DNA from: Leptasterias polaris
Lineage: Eukaryota > Echinodermata > Asteroidea > Forcipulatida > Asteriidae
DNA: 64,000 nt
Assembly: GCA_037783415.1 (NCBI GenBank)
Contig: JAZGTN010000150.1
Location: 3,906,001 to 3,970,000, forward strand
Direction: 5' to 3'
Below the pieces are notes generated by a model. That model was given only the letters and a program-made list of their open reading frames with translations, had not been told where the DNA came from and made no database searches. The translations under genes were made by a program, and so were the position numbers. The number at the start of each line of letters is the position of its first letter. Within the stretch, counting starts at the first letter, position 1. Shown here in pieces: positions 32,490-44,533 of the stretch.

Positions 32490-34750
32490 TTTCTTGTTTT
32501 TGTAACGAGAAAGGTATCCATAACACTGTTCATACACCGTTTGCAAAATGATAAAGACTTCCTCATCGTCACTGGGCCTCAGTCGAAATAAAATCCAAAT
32601 CATTTACACATGAGAAATGTAATCCACAAAGTTCAGTCAATCAACCTCGGTCACTTACATTTATATATTATGTTTTATACATAAATGGTGAACTGCCCTT
32701 TCCTCTAACTTACTTAAACCCCCGTGTCTCTTGTTGACGGGAAAGAAACTACATCCTGACGCACACGTGTCAGTGCAAGACAATTCGGATTGGAGAAACG
32801 ATGCCCTAGTTTAGTCTGTTCCCCCGACGGTTGAGAATGTATAACCCCTCTTTGTACTTTTCCTTCCCTCCTCGGTGTCGCATTTCACTGGGGGGGAGAC
32901 ACTTCCCTCCCTTCTCCATCCCCTCCCTCCACAGACCCTAATCTCTGCTTTGCAAGAGATTTAGTCTTATTTCAAGGAGATTGGAGTGTTTGCTCAGCTA
33001 TGAGTTCGCCCCTTGTGATGTGCTAGCTGCTTATGTTGCCATGGGACGACCGCTGGAAATTTTTTACCGGATTTGCACAACCATTTTTCCGCGGCGCGCG
33101 CTCATGTTGCGCATGAGTTGAAGGTGTTGACAATTTGGACGTTTAGATAAGAGAGGACGGCTCTGCCCTTTTTCTGCTTGTAAAAGCTTACCATCAGAGT
33201 GAGTGTTTCATCTCTTAAGGCTATATGCATCTTTTTTTCCTCAGCATATAATTGCAGAGGCTGCGTGAAGTACTCTTCGTCTGCCGAAATCAGTTTTTAT
33301 TTGTACAAACGGTCTTGAAAGGCATGCGACAGGACTGACAACATGTGACATCCCATTATCAAGCCGCGCGCTTTGCTGGCTTGCTGCCTCCTTTTTAAGA
33401 TGGTCATCTCGTCTTCCGAAGTGTCTTGACGATGTCGACGCAATTTATGTATTTCTAGGGGAGACGGCATCAATTATTAGCTTGATATTTATTAACTGTT
33501 GCGTTGATTGTGAGTGATGGTGCCCATTCTCACATACATGAAGGGTATATAGAATCAAGTTAAAAGGAAATCAGCCCGATGTGCAAATAACCATCGACAC
33601 GATATTCGACAGCTCACTCGATATAAGGTTGCTACGAGACAACAATCATCGTGAGGAACAAATTCCTCCTTACAATGCAGACGTCTTGAACTTTAGGTAG
33701 AATTAGATCTAGAGTGCATGTATCTATCTCAAACAAACTGACCTCCAACGACCAGGCTCCTGTCTTAAACAATGTTGTTCCCGACTATTAGATTGGTGAT
33801 TTGATGCTACAAAAGCAAGACTTAATTGAATGACGGCAACCCAGAGATACCCCCTTCAGCCAAACATCAAAAGGATTCCTATAACCATTTCAACTTCTTG
33901 CCAATAACAATGAAGTGTTCCTTAAATTACACACCGTCTCATAATATCAATACAACATCAGATGCATCAAGTTCGCCACACTATTGAACAGCCCCCTTCT
34001 TTATTTTTCTTTGCACAGGTATATTAAAGTCATATAGCCTATTTATTTACGGTGGTTATATGATACCGTAGAAAGGGTTGTTTCATACAACTTTATCTAG
34101 TCGAGTGTTGCCCTACCGGTTCTCTTGAAGCTTCCAGCGTTCTTCGCGTCTCACTATTTAAAAATAACAAAATAGATACCTGGATATCAAATAACTATTG
34201 TTTCCAAAGTGATATATAGACATATAATGTTCATTCGATACAACCAACTGGGGAGCCCTTTCAAATATGTTACTCGAAGGTGTCCAAAGTTTTTCGTCAA
34301 ACACTGGGTATAAAATATATTAAAAAACACTATTTTGTCAAAGGAGCTTCGAGCTCCAAAGAAGAAAACAGGAGGAACCATGTATGTAACTAGATTACCT
34401 TTTCACCCTTCCACCCTGTTTGACACTAATACCGGAGTAGTATGGGATAAAACAGTTAACTTTGAATGAGCCTCTGCGTCTCCATGGTTAATGTTGAGGG
34501 CAGTATTGAAACAACCAGCGGACGGCAAAAGAATGCACGCTAGGTGCCATTTCAAAGGCTTTATAGTACGCATTGCGCATAACCTTGGTTACCAGTGAGT
34601 GTTTTTTTTACCCTATTCACATGATAAGTCGATGCCGGATGTGGCTAAAATGGATTATATCCATATGGGCGACCATATACAAAGTGTGTGGGAGAAATAG
34701 ATCATCAGACCCGAGAAGCTCTCAAGAAGATACGATGACAACCTGAGATT
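32490..34750. other. Unannotated region
   Basis: A pyrimidine-rich tract ending CCCCTCCCTCCACAG (about 32920-32934) looks like a strong splice acceptor, but no open exon follows. A GC-rich island of CCGCGGCGCGCGCTC lies at about 33092. No gene called. Confidence 0.35.
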
Positions 34751-34756
34751 CAGCAT

Positions 34757-34975
34757 TAAAGGTATTATACATGACTGAAAACATTAAATCATATAAAAAA
34801 ACTTACATATGAAAGTTTACCAGTAATTTGTATAAACTTTTACTAGTGCCATATTAATATCCTTTGAAATAAGCATACTTCGGTTCTTATTTCAATTTAA
34901 ATTTGAAGTAAGAACTCAACAAGAATTTGTCCACAATATCTCTGGCAGGTCATTCGTTACTGGTTTGGTCGGTGT
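34757..34975 (+). repeat. Left end of a TTAAAGGTATTATACA-type MITE
   Basis: TTAAAGGTATTATACATGA matches the terminus of the elements at 19326 and 58275. The rest has diverged and a right terminus could not be placed. Confidence 0.5.
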
Positions 34976-35121
34976 TTTCTTAAAACGTAACCACCTCATT
35001 TGTTTAAAATTGACAGGGAATTATTTTAAACGTGGAGCAAAGAGCTCACTCAACGAGACAAATTTCTACTAAGTCCCCAATACATTCCCTATCAAGTTTG
35101 GTCACAGTGGGACACAATAGA

Positions 35122-36250
35122 TAATAATAATAATAAAAACAGCATTTATATAGCGCATTGTGAATCGAAGATCCCTCGATGCGCTTCACAATTTAAAAGG
35201 TACAAAAATACAATCAAAACAATCAGTAATAAAATACCAGACCAGCTGAATAAATATATATTACCAGTTAAAACATCAATAAAATACAAGTAAGATACAT
35301 AGTGGAAATGAAAAGTATCTAGCTTGCAGGCAACAACCATGCAGAAACACAGTTCCTCCCATAAGGAAGCGGCGGCCCCAAAACAACCAGGACCCGAGTG
35401 AGCCGACCCGAAAAGAGCATACACCGCTCGTCCTCCCCAGAAGACGAACAGAGCATACAAATGAAATGTCGAGTCAACCCAACCAAACCCCAGCCCCATC
35501 AGAACCACCACCCCCCACAAAAGAGACCTCCCCCGCACAGCCGTCACCTACAAACCAGTCACCTCTAAGGATATTATTATAAATTAAAAAGGTAAGTCTT
35601 CAATGATGACTTGAACGACTCGACCGACTCAGAAAGTTTCAAGTACATAGGTAAAACATTCCATAGTATTGGAGCTGCAGCTTCGAAGGATCTACTACCA
35701 TAGGTTGTAGATATCTTCGCTGGGGTGAGTAAGTGTTTGCTACCAGACCGAAGCGAGCGTGTGGGCTTGTACTCTGAAATTAAGTCGACAATGTAATCCG
35801 GTGCAAGCCCATGTACTGCCTTGTAAGTGATCAATAAGATTTTGTACATTATACGTTTCCGTACTGGCAGCCAATGCAGCTGATGCAGTACGGGTGTTAT
35901 ATGTTCGCTCTTTCTAACACGAGCTACCATCCTGGCTGCAGTATTTTGTACACGTTGTAGCTTAGCAATTTCATAGTCTGGTAAACCATACAAAATACTA
36001 TTGCAGGAGTCCAAACGCGAGGAGACAAATGCGTGGATAAGGATCTCTGCGGACGTTTTATCAAGATACTTGCGAACTTGACCAATTTTCCGGAGAGCAA
36101 AGTTGGCTGCTTTACAGGTATTGTTAATGTGAGTTGACATGTTGAGCTGGTTGTCAATGCTAACACCCAGGTTGCTACCACCATCTTGGTCATGTTCCAT
36201 ATATCCAATAACGATGAATGCAACAGGAACCCGACTATTTCTCATTCTAG
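35122..36250 (-). mobile_element. L2-like LINE 3' end, strongly 5' truncated
   Basis: Contains the post-RT part of ORF2 plus a ~450-bp 3' UTR. The tail (minus strand) is GAAGCGCATCGAGGGATC, then AATGCGCTATATAAATGC, then (TTA)n at 35122-35140, an L2-type hairpin tail. No RT catalytic motif is present. The tail matches the type-B SINE ends and the fragments at 2055 and 21840, so this family has been active repeatedly here. Confidence 0.9.
35577..36245 (-). pseudogene. L2-like LINE ORF2 C-terminus
   Basis: A 222-codon frame starting inside ORF2. NLGVSIDNQLNMSTHIN, FVSSRLDSCNSILYGLP, KLQRVQNTAARMVARVR, LHWLPVRKRIMYKILLITYK and the terminal FKSSLKTYLFNL are hallmarks of the L2/CR1 group just after the RT. 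The frame is uninterrupted, suggesting a relatively recent insertion. The first ~25 residues may be flanking sequence, since similarity starts at NLGV. Confidence 0.9.
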
Positions 36251-36254
36251 CCTC

Positions 36255-38485
36255 GGTTTGGTTACACTAATTTGAATGCGAGAAAATTAAGGCCGCTGCA
36301 CCATAATATTACGGTCTATGGACGGTACCTGGTCTAGTACCTGGAATCCACGCAACTCTTCGCTGCTTTTCTTTTGATAACTTCATTGAGCGCTCCAATG
36401 ACCACAGTCAAAAAGAATGTGCGGCGAACCCAACACTAAGAACTCAATGAGTCTCCAAGTGAACACTGGGGCAGACTAATCAATCGTCGAGAGGACCTAT
36501 ATTGTTCCAGTAAGATTAATATGCAAGATCCACGACTGCTTACGAAACAACACTGGCCATTAGTGAGACAAGCTCACCCACCACAGCGTTCCGAAATCCA
36601 AAACCCAACATGAATCCTCAACATGTAGGCGAGGCCAAAAATCATTCCACAAATTAACAACCGTCGATTTATAACTTCTTAATTTGAAAATGGGATCACT
36701 TTTGAGAAACGAGTTTTTATCAAATTCCGTCTTCACCTCAATCAGTTTCTCGCAATTGTGCCGAAGGAAAAACAAACTGGATTCGCCGTGATGGAGCTGT
36801 GATATATGGTTCCCCACATAACGCTGTTGTTATCGAAGTCTGACGTCCGTTTCTTGTTTTAAAATTAATACCTCAAAGTGCAATAAAGTCTCAGCCTAAG
36901 ACAACGTGTCAGACCAGACCGTTGTCATCCCCGAACAACGGGTTCCAGCTAAAACCAATTTGTCTTTCAAAGTAAGCTGGGGGCATCAATTTGATATATT
37001 TGTTGTTGTCTGTGTGTATTTGTCACTCTTACCAAAGCATCGTTAAAGCCAAAAACGTCTTCCCTGCAGCCCCCGTCACAACCACGAGTTCAGCTAGCAC
37101 AGCTCAAGTCTCAAAGGAGTGGATTTTGGTCCGTGCATAAAAGCCGAGACACACAAAATAATAAACATTCAACGAGTTTTCCTTTATCGCAATGTTTTCC
37201 CTTTTCCCCCTCCCTTTTTTTTTTAACTCGTGGATCAAGGAGGATGTTAAAATCTTCCCCCGTAAACGGTTGGTTATATCTTAGCTTTATACCCCTTGGG
37301 ATTATTAGTCGAGCGGGATGCGCACGGGGATTCGCCGAGAGGCAGTCAACGACAACCCATTATGCCTTGCACCGTGAGGACTTGAGCGCCCGGCATTCAG
37401 TCAAGATTCTCCCCGGTGAATTCATAGCGGTGACCGTATCCCTTTCCGTTGTCATTCACTTTCCCTTTGAACTGTTGGGTTATCAAATATATTCAGTAAT
37501 GTACTCTATTTCAAAACCCCCTTTTTTTTTTCTCGGAAGTATGTTTGTTGTGGCCTCTTTCTTTTTTTCTTTTTTTATCATGGCATTTTGTTAGAAAAGT
37601 ACAATCAGTAAAAAGGGAATAAAACTAAGAGACACTTTAAGATAAAATTTCAAACATACAAAGAAAACATTCATTTAAAGAAAACAAAATGTGTATTCAG
37701 TCCGGCTCTGACAAATGATAAATAGGTAGGAAACAAAATATTGTTTAGGCTCCTGGTGCTTAATTTGATAAGGAGTGCGTGGCTACAGAGGGTCGAATTT
37801 TAACCAAAGAGGTGTTATACTGCATATTAAAGGGAGGGGGGAGGGGTAGTTACCCGCCCTTTGGGCTTCTCATCTGTAAGTTTAGATGCGTCAATTTGGT
37901 AAGATGATTTGTGATGTAACTTTATCACTGTCTGTAATTATTTCTAAACCATGCCACAGTTTGGACACACCGCTGAACCAGTCGTATACTTAATACCTAA
38001 AATACACAGGGGATTTTTCAGAAAATAATTGGGCCAATACGTTTACCCAGGGCAAAGCTATTTAAGTCTCTACGAGTTTCGTTCCACCTGGATTCAACGA
38101 TGAATCCACCGCTGCCTTATCGTCGCTGACCGCCGTGACCGCGGTTATTAGCCGTCGACGGTCAGCGTGTCACGTAGCAGCTTAAGGGGGGTTGTATGAC
38201 AGTTTAATCGAGGCAGTATTACAGAGATTCAGCGTGTGTAGAGAAACTACATGTATTTGGAAACTCAAACACGCTGAGATGGTGATTGCAATCATAGTGT
38301 CACTGGGATAATCTTAAAGTGTCAGTCAGAAGTCAAGAGTATTTGTTTTTCCAAGGGGATGAATTATAAGGAAAAGAAGGGATTAAAGACTGGTGGGCAT
38401 TTGTACTTTCGGAAAGACAATTCTAAAAAATAAGTACAACTCACCGTTAGTCTGTAGGGGGAAAAAAAGATTTGACTGGATTGTT
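36255..38485. other. Unannotated region
   Basis: The longest frames (36560-36817 minus, 85 codons with ATG; 37133-37594 plus, 153 codons) have no recognised domain. The latter ends in Phe-rich low complexity. I treat them as chance. Confidence 0.35.
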
Positions 38486-38743
38486 AAAGATTTCTGTGAG
38501 ATGTCACTGTGAGAGGTTTCATGTAGGCCTAGTCCAGAGTTGGAGATTGGAGTCTCAGATTTGGACTCGAGTAGCATATCATTTCGGGATTTGGACATGA
38601 CTTAATTGACTTGGGATTTGACTAGGCCTATATGGACTTTCCCTCTGGGACTCTAAACTTTTTATAGCAAAGAAAAAAAGAAGAAACTGCTAGCTTTTTG
38701 TAGATTTCAAAATTTTTCTTTAATTTGACGTGAAACATACCCG

Positions 38744-39015
38744 TATACAGCAATCCTTCACCGATCTTGAACTCTTGGTGGCAGCAGATATGCCTCCATT
38801 ACTGCGGTGTACCTGGGTGGTACTGCGCTGCCTAGCGACTGGTATAAGGTTTGGGCTACACGGCGATCATTTGATCAGTCGCGGGTTATTGGACTTTTAC
38901 TTTGCAAATCGCTTAAACCCGTCGCTAGGCAGCGCAGTACCACCCAGGTACCACCGCAATAATGGCGGTATCTGCTGCCACCAAGAGTTCAAGATCGGTG
39001 AAGGATTGCTGTATA
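38744..39015. mobile_element. Long palindromic element with ~96-bp arms and 81-bp loop
   Basis: Arms 38744-38839 and 38921-39015 are inverted copies with few differences: TATACAGCAATCCTTCACCG, then GATCTTGAACTCTTGGTGGC, and innermost TACTGCGCTGCCTAGCGAC. The ends read TATACAG/CTGTATA, compatible with a TA target duplication as in Tc1/mariner-type MITEs. The loop contains GATCATTTGATC. The plus-strand frame 38730-39113 merely crosses it. It interrupts a GACTTGAGAC-rich degenerate array. Confidence 0.85.
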
Positions 39016-39355
39016 GGCCTATATTCAATATTTCATTACAAAAAAATACTATCTGTAGTTATAAAAATTTTCAGAAAATGATTGACAGTGGTCAAGACAG
39101 TGTATTTGAATGACATCTAAAGACTTTATGATTGAGAATTGACCTTTGACTTAAACTCAAGACTTGAGACATGACCTAAGACTTGCTCTAAAATACTTGA
39201 GACTTGACTTGAGACTTATCATCTATGACTTCAGACTTGATGCCATGACCTGAGAACCAAATTTTATACTTGATAAACTTGGAACTCGACGTAACAAATT
39301 GAGACTAGACTTGACCTCAAACTTACTCTGAAAGACTTGAGGCTTGACTTTAGCC

Positions 39356-39920
39356 TAGCCCTCAAATACTGAGAAGATGACGTCATGACTCGTGACCTGA
39401 CTTGATATCTGAAATTGAGACTTCACAGTTGACGTGTTGACTCGAGAGTTGACGTGTTGACTCGAGAGTTGACGTGTTGACTCGAGAGTTGACGTGTTGA
39501 CTTGAGACTTTACCTAAGACTAGCCCTCAAAGGATGAGACCAGACGTCATGACTTAAGATCTGACTTGATATCTGAAATTAAGACTTGAGAGTTGATGTG
39601 TTGACTCGAGAGTTGACGTGTTGACTCGAGAGTTGACGTGTTGATTCGAGACTTGACGTGTTGACTTGAGACTTTACCTAAGACTAGCCCTCAAAGGATG
39701 AGACCAGACGTCATGACTTAAGATCTGACTTGATATCTGAAATTGAGACTTGAGAGTTGACGTGTTGACTCGAGAGTTGACGTGTTGACTCGAGACTTGA
39801 CGTGTTGACTTGACGTGTTGACCTGAGACTTTACATAAGACTAGCCCTCAAAGGATGAGACTAGACGTCATGACTTAAGATCTGACTTGATATTTGACAT
39901 CAAGACTAGAAGCTCAGCGT
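39356..39920 (+). repeat. Higher-order array (~165 bp) containing 20-bp subrepeats
   Basis: Blocks begin with TAGCCCTCAAAGGATGAGAC (or a variant) at 39356, 39521, 39685 and 39842, giving spacings of 165, 164 and 157. Each includes GACGTCATGACT, GATCTGACTTGATATCTGAA and 3-5 copies of a 20-bp unit GAGTTGACGTGTTGACTCGA. Around it (about 38490-40010) looser GACTTGAGAC/TTGACTTGAG repeats continue, so the whole stretch derives from a short AC/TTGAG motif. Confidence 0.88.
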
Positions 39921-40045
39921 TTTGACTTGAACTAGACTGATGACCTCACCTGAGACTTACTCTGAAAGACTTTGTAAATACTTGAATTGAGACTACACTT
40001 TTAAAAATCTCAACGGGATTGCGCAGCGTTGATTTAACACTAGTA

Positions 40046-40165
40046 TATTTCTGGTTCACATACCAAGCACCCTTGTTTACAGGTTAACTCGGGCTTGTAG
40101 GCTACAGCGATTTAAGTTTACTTATGAGGCATCCTTGGTTTCATTACCAGAAATATATAGTAATA
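40046..40165 (+). mobile_element. Type-A Deu-SINE tail fragment
   Basis: TTTCTGGTTCACATACCAAG, CACCCTTGTTTACAGG, GGCTTGTAGGCTAC and TATGAGGCATCCTTGGTTTC match 1924-2015 in order. Head and Deu-domain are absent (5'-truncated insertion). Confidence 0.75.
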
Positions 40166-40169
40166 ATAT

Positions 40170-43100
40170 CTTAATTGCTTTTCAGAGGGGTAAACCTTCT
40201 GAATGTCCCATGCGTCGTGTGCACGAATTCTTAGGATCACCCTTCAGACATGGAGCACTTAATTTTGATGAAATGTTATTATGCCATTTGTGTCGTATTT
40301 CCATGAGAATCTGAAGATTGGTAATGAAAGGAGAACATTTCCCTACTAAGCCTGTGAATGATGAATGCCTGATATCAGTTGGTATCAGTACCGCTGGCTG
40401 CAATTTTGTTGATAGAAGGTCGGAGACACGCGCGTCAACACCCGCGAGGAAGCAAATCGCATGCTCTGAACGGAGAATATTGTGTATTTGAACCTCGTTT
40501 GGAAGTGTGTGTTGTGATGCCTACCTCCTGGGAGGGCTGTTTGCCTCACAATCGGCCGCCAGTCTCACCATCGGACGCTCCGAAGTCCAATCGAAAGTAA
40601 CTAAAACATTATGGGCATTCCGGAGGTAACTTTTTATTGTTGTTTGTCCCGCTGTTCAGTCGGGCTGACTTTATTGCAAACTTGATTTCCCATGAGCCAT
40701 GCAGTGAAGCCCGGTGCAGTGGCTACTACGGTAAACAAAATTATGCCTGCATCTCTTCACTCGAACTGTTCTGGAAAAAAATGTCCTGGGGTGTAGCCAT
40801 TTTGAATCCGATGGTTTTTAAGAAGAATTTATTGTGTTGCTATATAGCAGGAAGCCACGCTGGTGAATGAACCCTATGCGAGGACACTGGCGCTTTTGGA
40901 GTCTTGCTGAGAAACACAATGGGCTTTTGGAACATTGATGGTACTTGGGCAAGATTTTTGTGGAAAAACGATGGAGGCCTATTGACTTGAAAGTCACATA
41001 ATTGATTACTTATAATAGCCGTTGGTGGCATGTTCTGCCTATTGTTGTTATGTTTTCTCTGTCTTTTCCTCTCTCTTGTTTTCCACTCTTTTTTCGGGGG
41101 GAGGAGTCGCCATGAAGCATTAATGAGCCGCCCAAAAGTTTTGCCAGCTTTCCCAGCAAGGTCAAGCCACCCCCACAACGTGTTCCATCCCTAGGTGCGT
41201 GTAAACAAAAACGCATATCTACCTATGGGCTTTCTACAGTGTGTGGAATTGGGGGTTTTCACGGTTGCTCCGCAAACAATCCGCCCACTGCTGCAATTAC
41301 TTGGGTTCGAGGTTGGCGTTTTTGTCACGGTCGCTGTGCCAGGAAAAAAAAAAACTGTCATCATCCACCCAGTCCCTACTAGGAGTTTAAAATTACTCTA
41401 ATCATGTTTCCCTGTAGCGAAGCAGGAATGCCATTGAGTATTGCACGCAAATTATTATGCAGCGCTCATTCAATGCTCCTTTTCAGTGTCAAATTAAAAA
41501 GCAAGCGGATTAGTCAATTAGAGATGGAAACGTCTATACAAGGGTATTAAACGTGCAGTGACTGATGTATCACAAGTTAATTACCATCAATGGCATCTCA
41601 GGAAGCACTGCATCACAAACCTGAAACGAGCAGCAAACCTGTGGGGTCTCTCTTCATCATAGCCTAGTAGTTTGTAACGGTCATGCCTCGGCCAAAACAA
41701 GTGCATGCCATCTCCGTCGTTTCCAAATGACATCCATTCAAGTAGTACCGTTGACTGTTGACAAGGATCAAGCTTATCCGAACAAACATTCACCCTTCCA
41801 TTTTGACTTCATTTATATTCTCATTAAAAGCCTCAATTTAATCAGACATTCCCTCTGGACGCACTCATAATCTTTTGCGAGTGATGTTTGTTTTGATTGT
41901 TCCATCACTAACACCTCCACAGAGGTATACTTGCTCGTCTTTCTGTGACCTTTCCCCAGCGAATGTGGTACGGGCGATTGAGCCGCGTGATCGGTCATGG
42001 ATACGCCGTTGTCGACGGCACAGTGGCGGTGGGGCCCTCGGGACATTATACACGAACATGAACCAGTGAAGACAAGTGGAACGCTATTTGACTCTTCTAT
42101 TTCGACTCTGCGATGTATCCGTAGAGACAAAGTGAATTATTTGGGTAAAAAACCCAGCTTCATGCAATTTCCCATAAAATGAAAGTCAAACTTAGTCCAC
42201 GGCTTGGTGGGGGAGGGCGTGGAGGGGGCTATATAATGGGAGGGTGTGGTCGTATGCCTGGAATGTCGCACACTTAGTCGAGTTTTCAGTCACGGCACAA
42301 AGTTCATTTCAAACCTTTTTTAAAGGCAAGAAAAATGGGTTTTGTTCCCCCCCAAAAACAAATAATAAAATAAACAAATAGGCCTTGATATATAAATAAA
42401 TAAATAAATAAATAAATAAATGAAAATAAATACAAATAAGTAAATACAAAATCTGGTCAAAGTAATGATTTGCATTGTTTTATATTGACTCACGACCGCA
42501 CAGCAGGCATCATGAAAATGTAAGGTTCACACCTTTTATAAAATAAATTCAAATCTTTTGAGCAATTCTACCTCAAACTTTCTACATCAAATTTTAACAA
42601 AAATGCTATCCCTAACATGTTTACGAGGCAAGGCTCATCGACTTATACCGGGTCCCATAAAGGTCTGGTGACCCTGTAGTGTATTCGATTAAGCACACAT
42701 TTTCTATAGACGTAAAAGGTTCTAGAACCCTTTTTATAGATAGCATCTTATTCAACTGTATAATTCCAGAATCCGTTGCTCTCGCGATTCTGTTACTACC
42801 ATTCACATTCATATTCACATTCTCATCACGTAATTTTTTCATTCCCCCCTTTTTGGCCTGCAGTCTTTTTTAAAAGTCAATACCCCAAAAACACTTAACA
42901 CGCGCAACGAAAACTGATACCTTGGGACATACTTGCGATTATTGTTGTTTTGTTTCTACCATGGATTTGTTGTTTTACTTGCCCATCAAATTGTGCCTTA
43001 AGATAAAAGTGAAGATCACTATTTTCTTTGGATACAACACAACTAACATATCAATAAAAAAATATATTGATATTTAATGTCAAGAACAATCATTTCAATT

Positions 43101-44530
43101 AATATCCGCTCACTATAAATTATCTTCTGAAATTTGGCATATACATTCCAGCGGCCATTTTGATTCCTCCGGTATCCCGAGGGATAAGTAGAAGAGAAGA
43201 TGTTTATTCGTTTGCAGGTACAACAACATCACAGAGGTTTGTGGGAAAAGTACTGTTTATGGCACGTGTGATGCTCGTCCACACACCACAGAGAAAGACC
43301 GTACATTGGAAAATTGGCCAAATTATATTACTGAATCTCACCGTCACCCCCTTACACCGAGGAAGCATCAATACTATTGAGAATTTTTCCTCAGATTTAT
43401 TTGCATGTATTAAAGATCAAATTTCGTTCCCAAAATAAGGCTTCTCCTTTTGGTTATTAAAAGTTGTCACTTCCGCAGTGGAGCGAAGTCCAGAGCAATG
43501 ATGTCGGGAAAACAATTTGCCGTGGACTTTCTTGGTAAGATAACACCTAGTTAGGCCGAGAGAGTCGCCGAAGCCCTGCCGCGCTGCATTGATGACCGAC
43601 TCAAAACATTCGGTAGTAAACTGGATTAAATCTAAAATACCTTGACATGAACACGTACCTGCCCAACAGTGCCATGCGAGATTGTACGATCCATTGCGAG
43701 AACACGACGAAGATAATCCCCTACAGGCTCATCTAGAACTTAAAAGCATCATTTCGGTATCGTTGACAGACTAGGCGTGCCATAGTCCTCCCTGATGTTA
43801 CGTGCGTGCACGTACATTGTATACGCTCGGTGGGATACACCTAAAAGTTTCCCGATGCACACGGGAAATTGAGCACAGCCGTGACTGACAGGGTGGGACG
43901 GTTCAGATGAGACCAAATGACGAAAGGATATTTATTTTGCATTACTAACACTTGTAACTGAATTCGGTTCAACAGTTTTAAGACAGTAGGTAACAGGATA
44001 AAGAGAGTAGTCTCTCTCTCCATTCAACTTTTTGCCCATGGCAAAATGACACCCCGTAGCCTTTCAACTGTTGACAGTGCATCAAACAACCCGTTGTCAC
44101 GGTCTTGCAAAGCTTAGTCAGAGGACACGTGAAACACAACTTTACAACTGTATCAACTTTTACAACTGTATCAGTTCCCCTGGAAGGAACGAAGACTAGA
44201 GGAAAACTACAATAAAACTAGATCAACCAGAAATTCGCTTCAAGTTTCGCAACAAAAAGAAACAAACACATCAATAGGAAAAAACCGTGAAGTGTTCGCT
44301 GTACAGCTTTAACACATTAAGCTCGTTGGGACGCTCGTTCTAATATGCGAATGACAGCTTCAATGTAAAATTACCCCCGAGGTTTCAGACACCCATGTAG
44401 TTCGTGACAAAGTTTTACATCATAGCCTATGCCTGTAGTTCTGTACGACACAATTTGCCTGAATTAATTATCTCCAGCATAACCACGTTACATGCATTTG
44501 TTGTTTGAACAACGCTTTCACCACACCTAA
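40170..44530. other. Unannotated region with an (AAAT)n microsatellite
   Basis: (AAAT)n lies at 42395-42425. A GC-rich stretch followed by CTATATAATGG at about 42228-42238 resembles a TATA box, but no gene starts downstream that I can recognise. All frames are short and motif-free. Confidence 0.35.
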
Positions 44531-44533
44531 TCA

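Noticed and set aside
37133..37594. 153-codon membrane-like protein
   Set aside because: The hydrophobic end comes from T-rich runs (poly-Phe); no domain, no splice context, and the start lies in AT-rich sequence.
42228..42300. TATA box and initiator of a promoter
   Set aside because: CTATATAATGG is followed by a TCAGTC only ~58 bp later, the wrong spacing, and no recognisable transcript unit follows.
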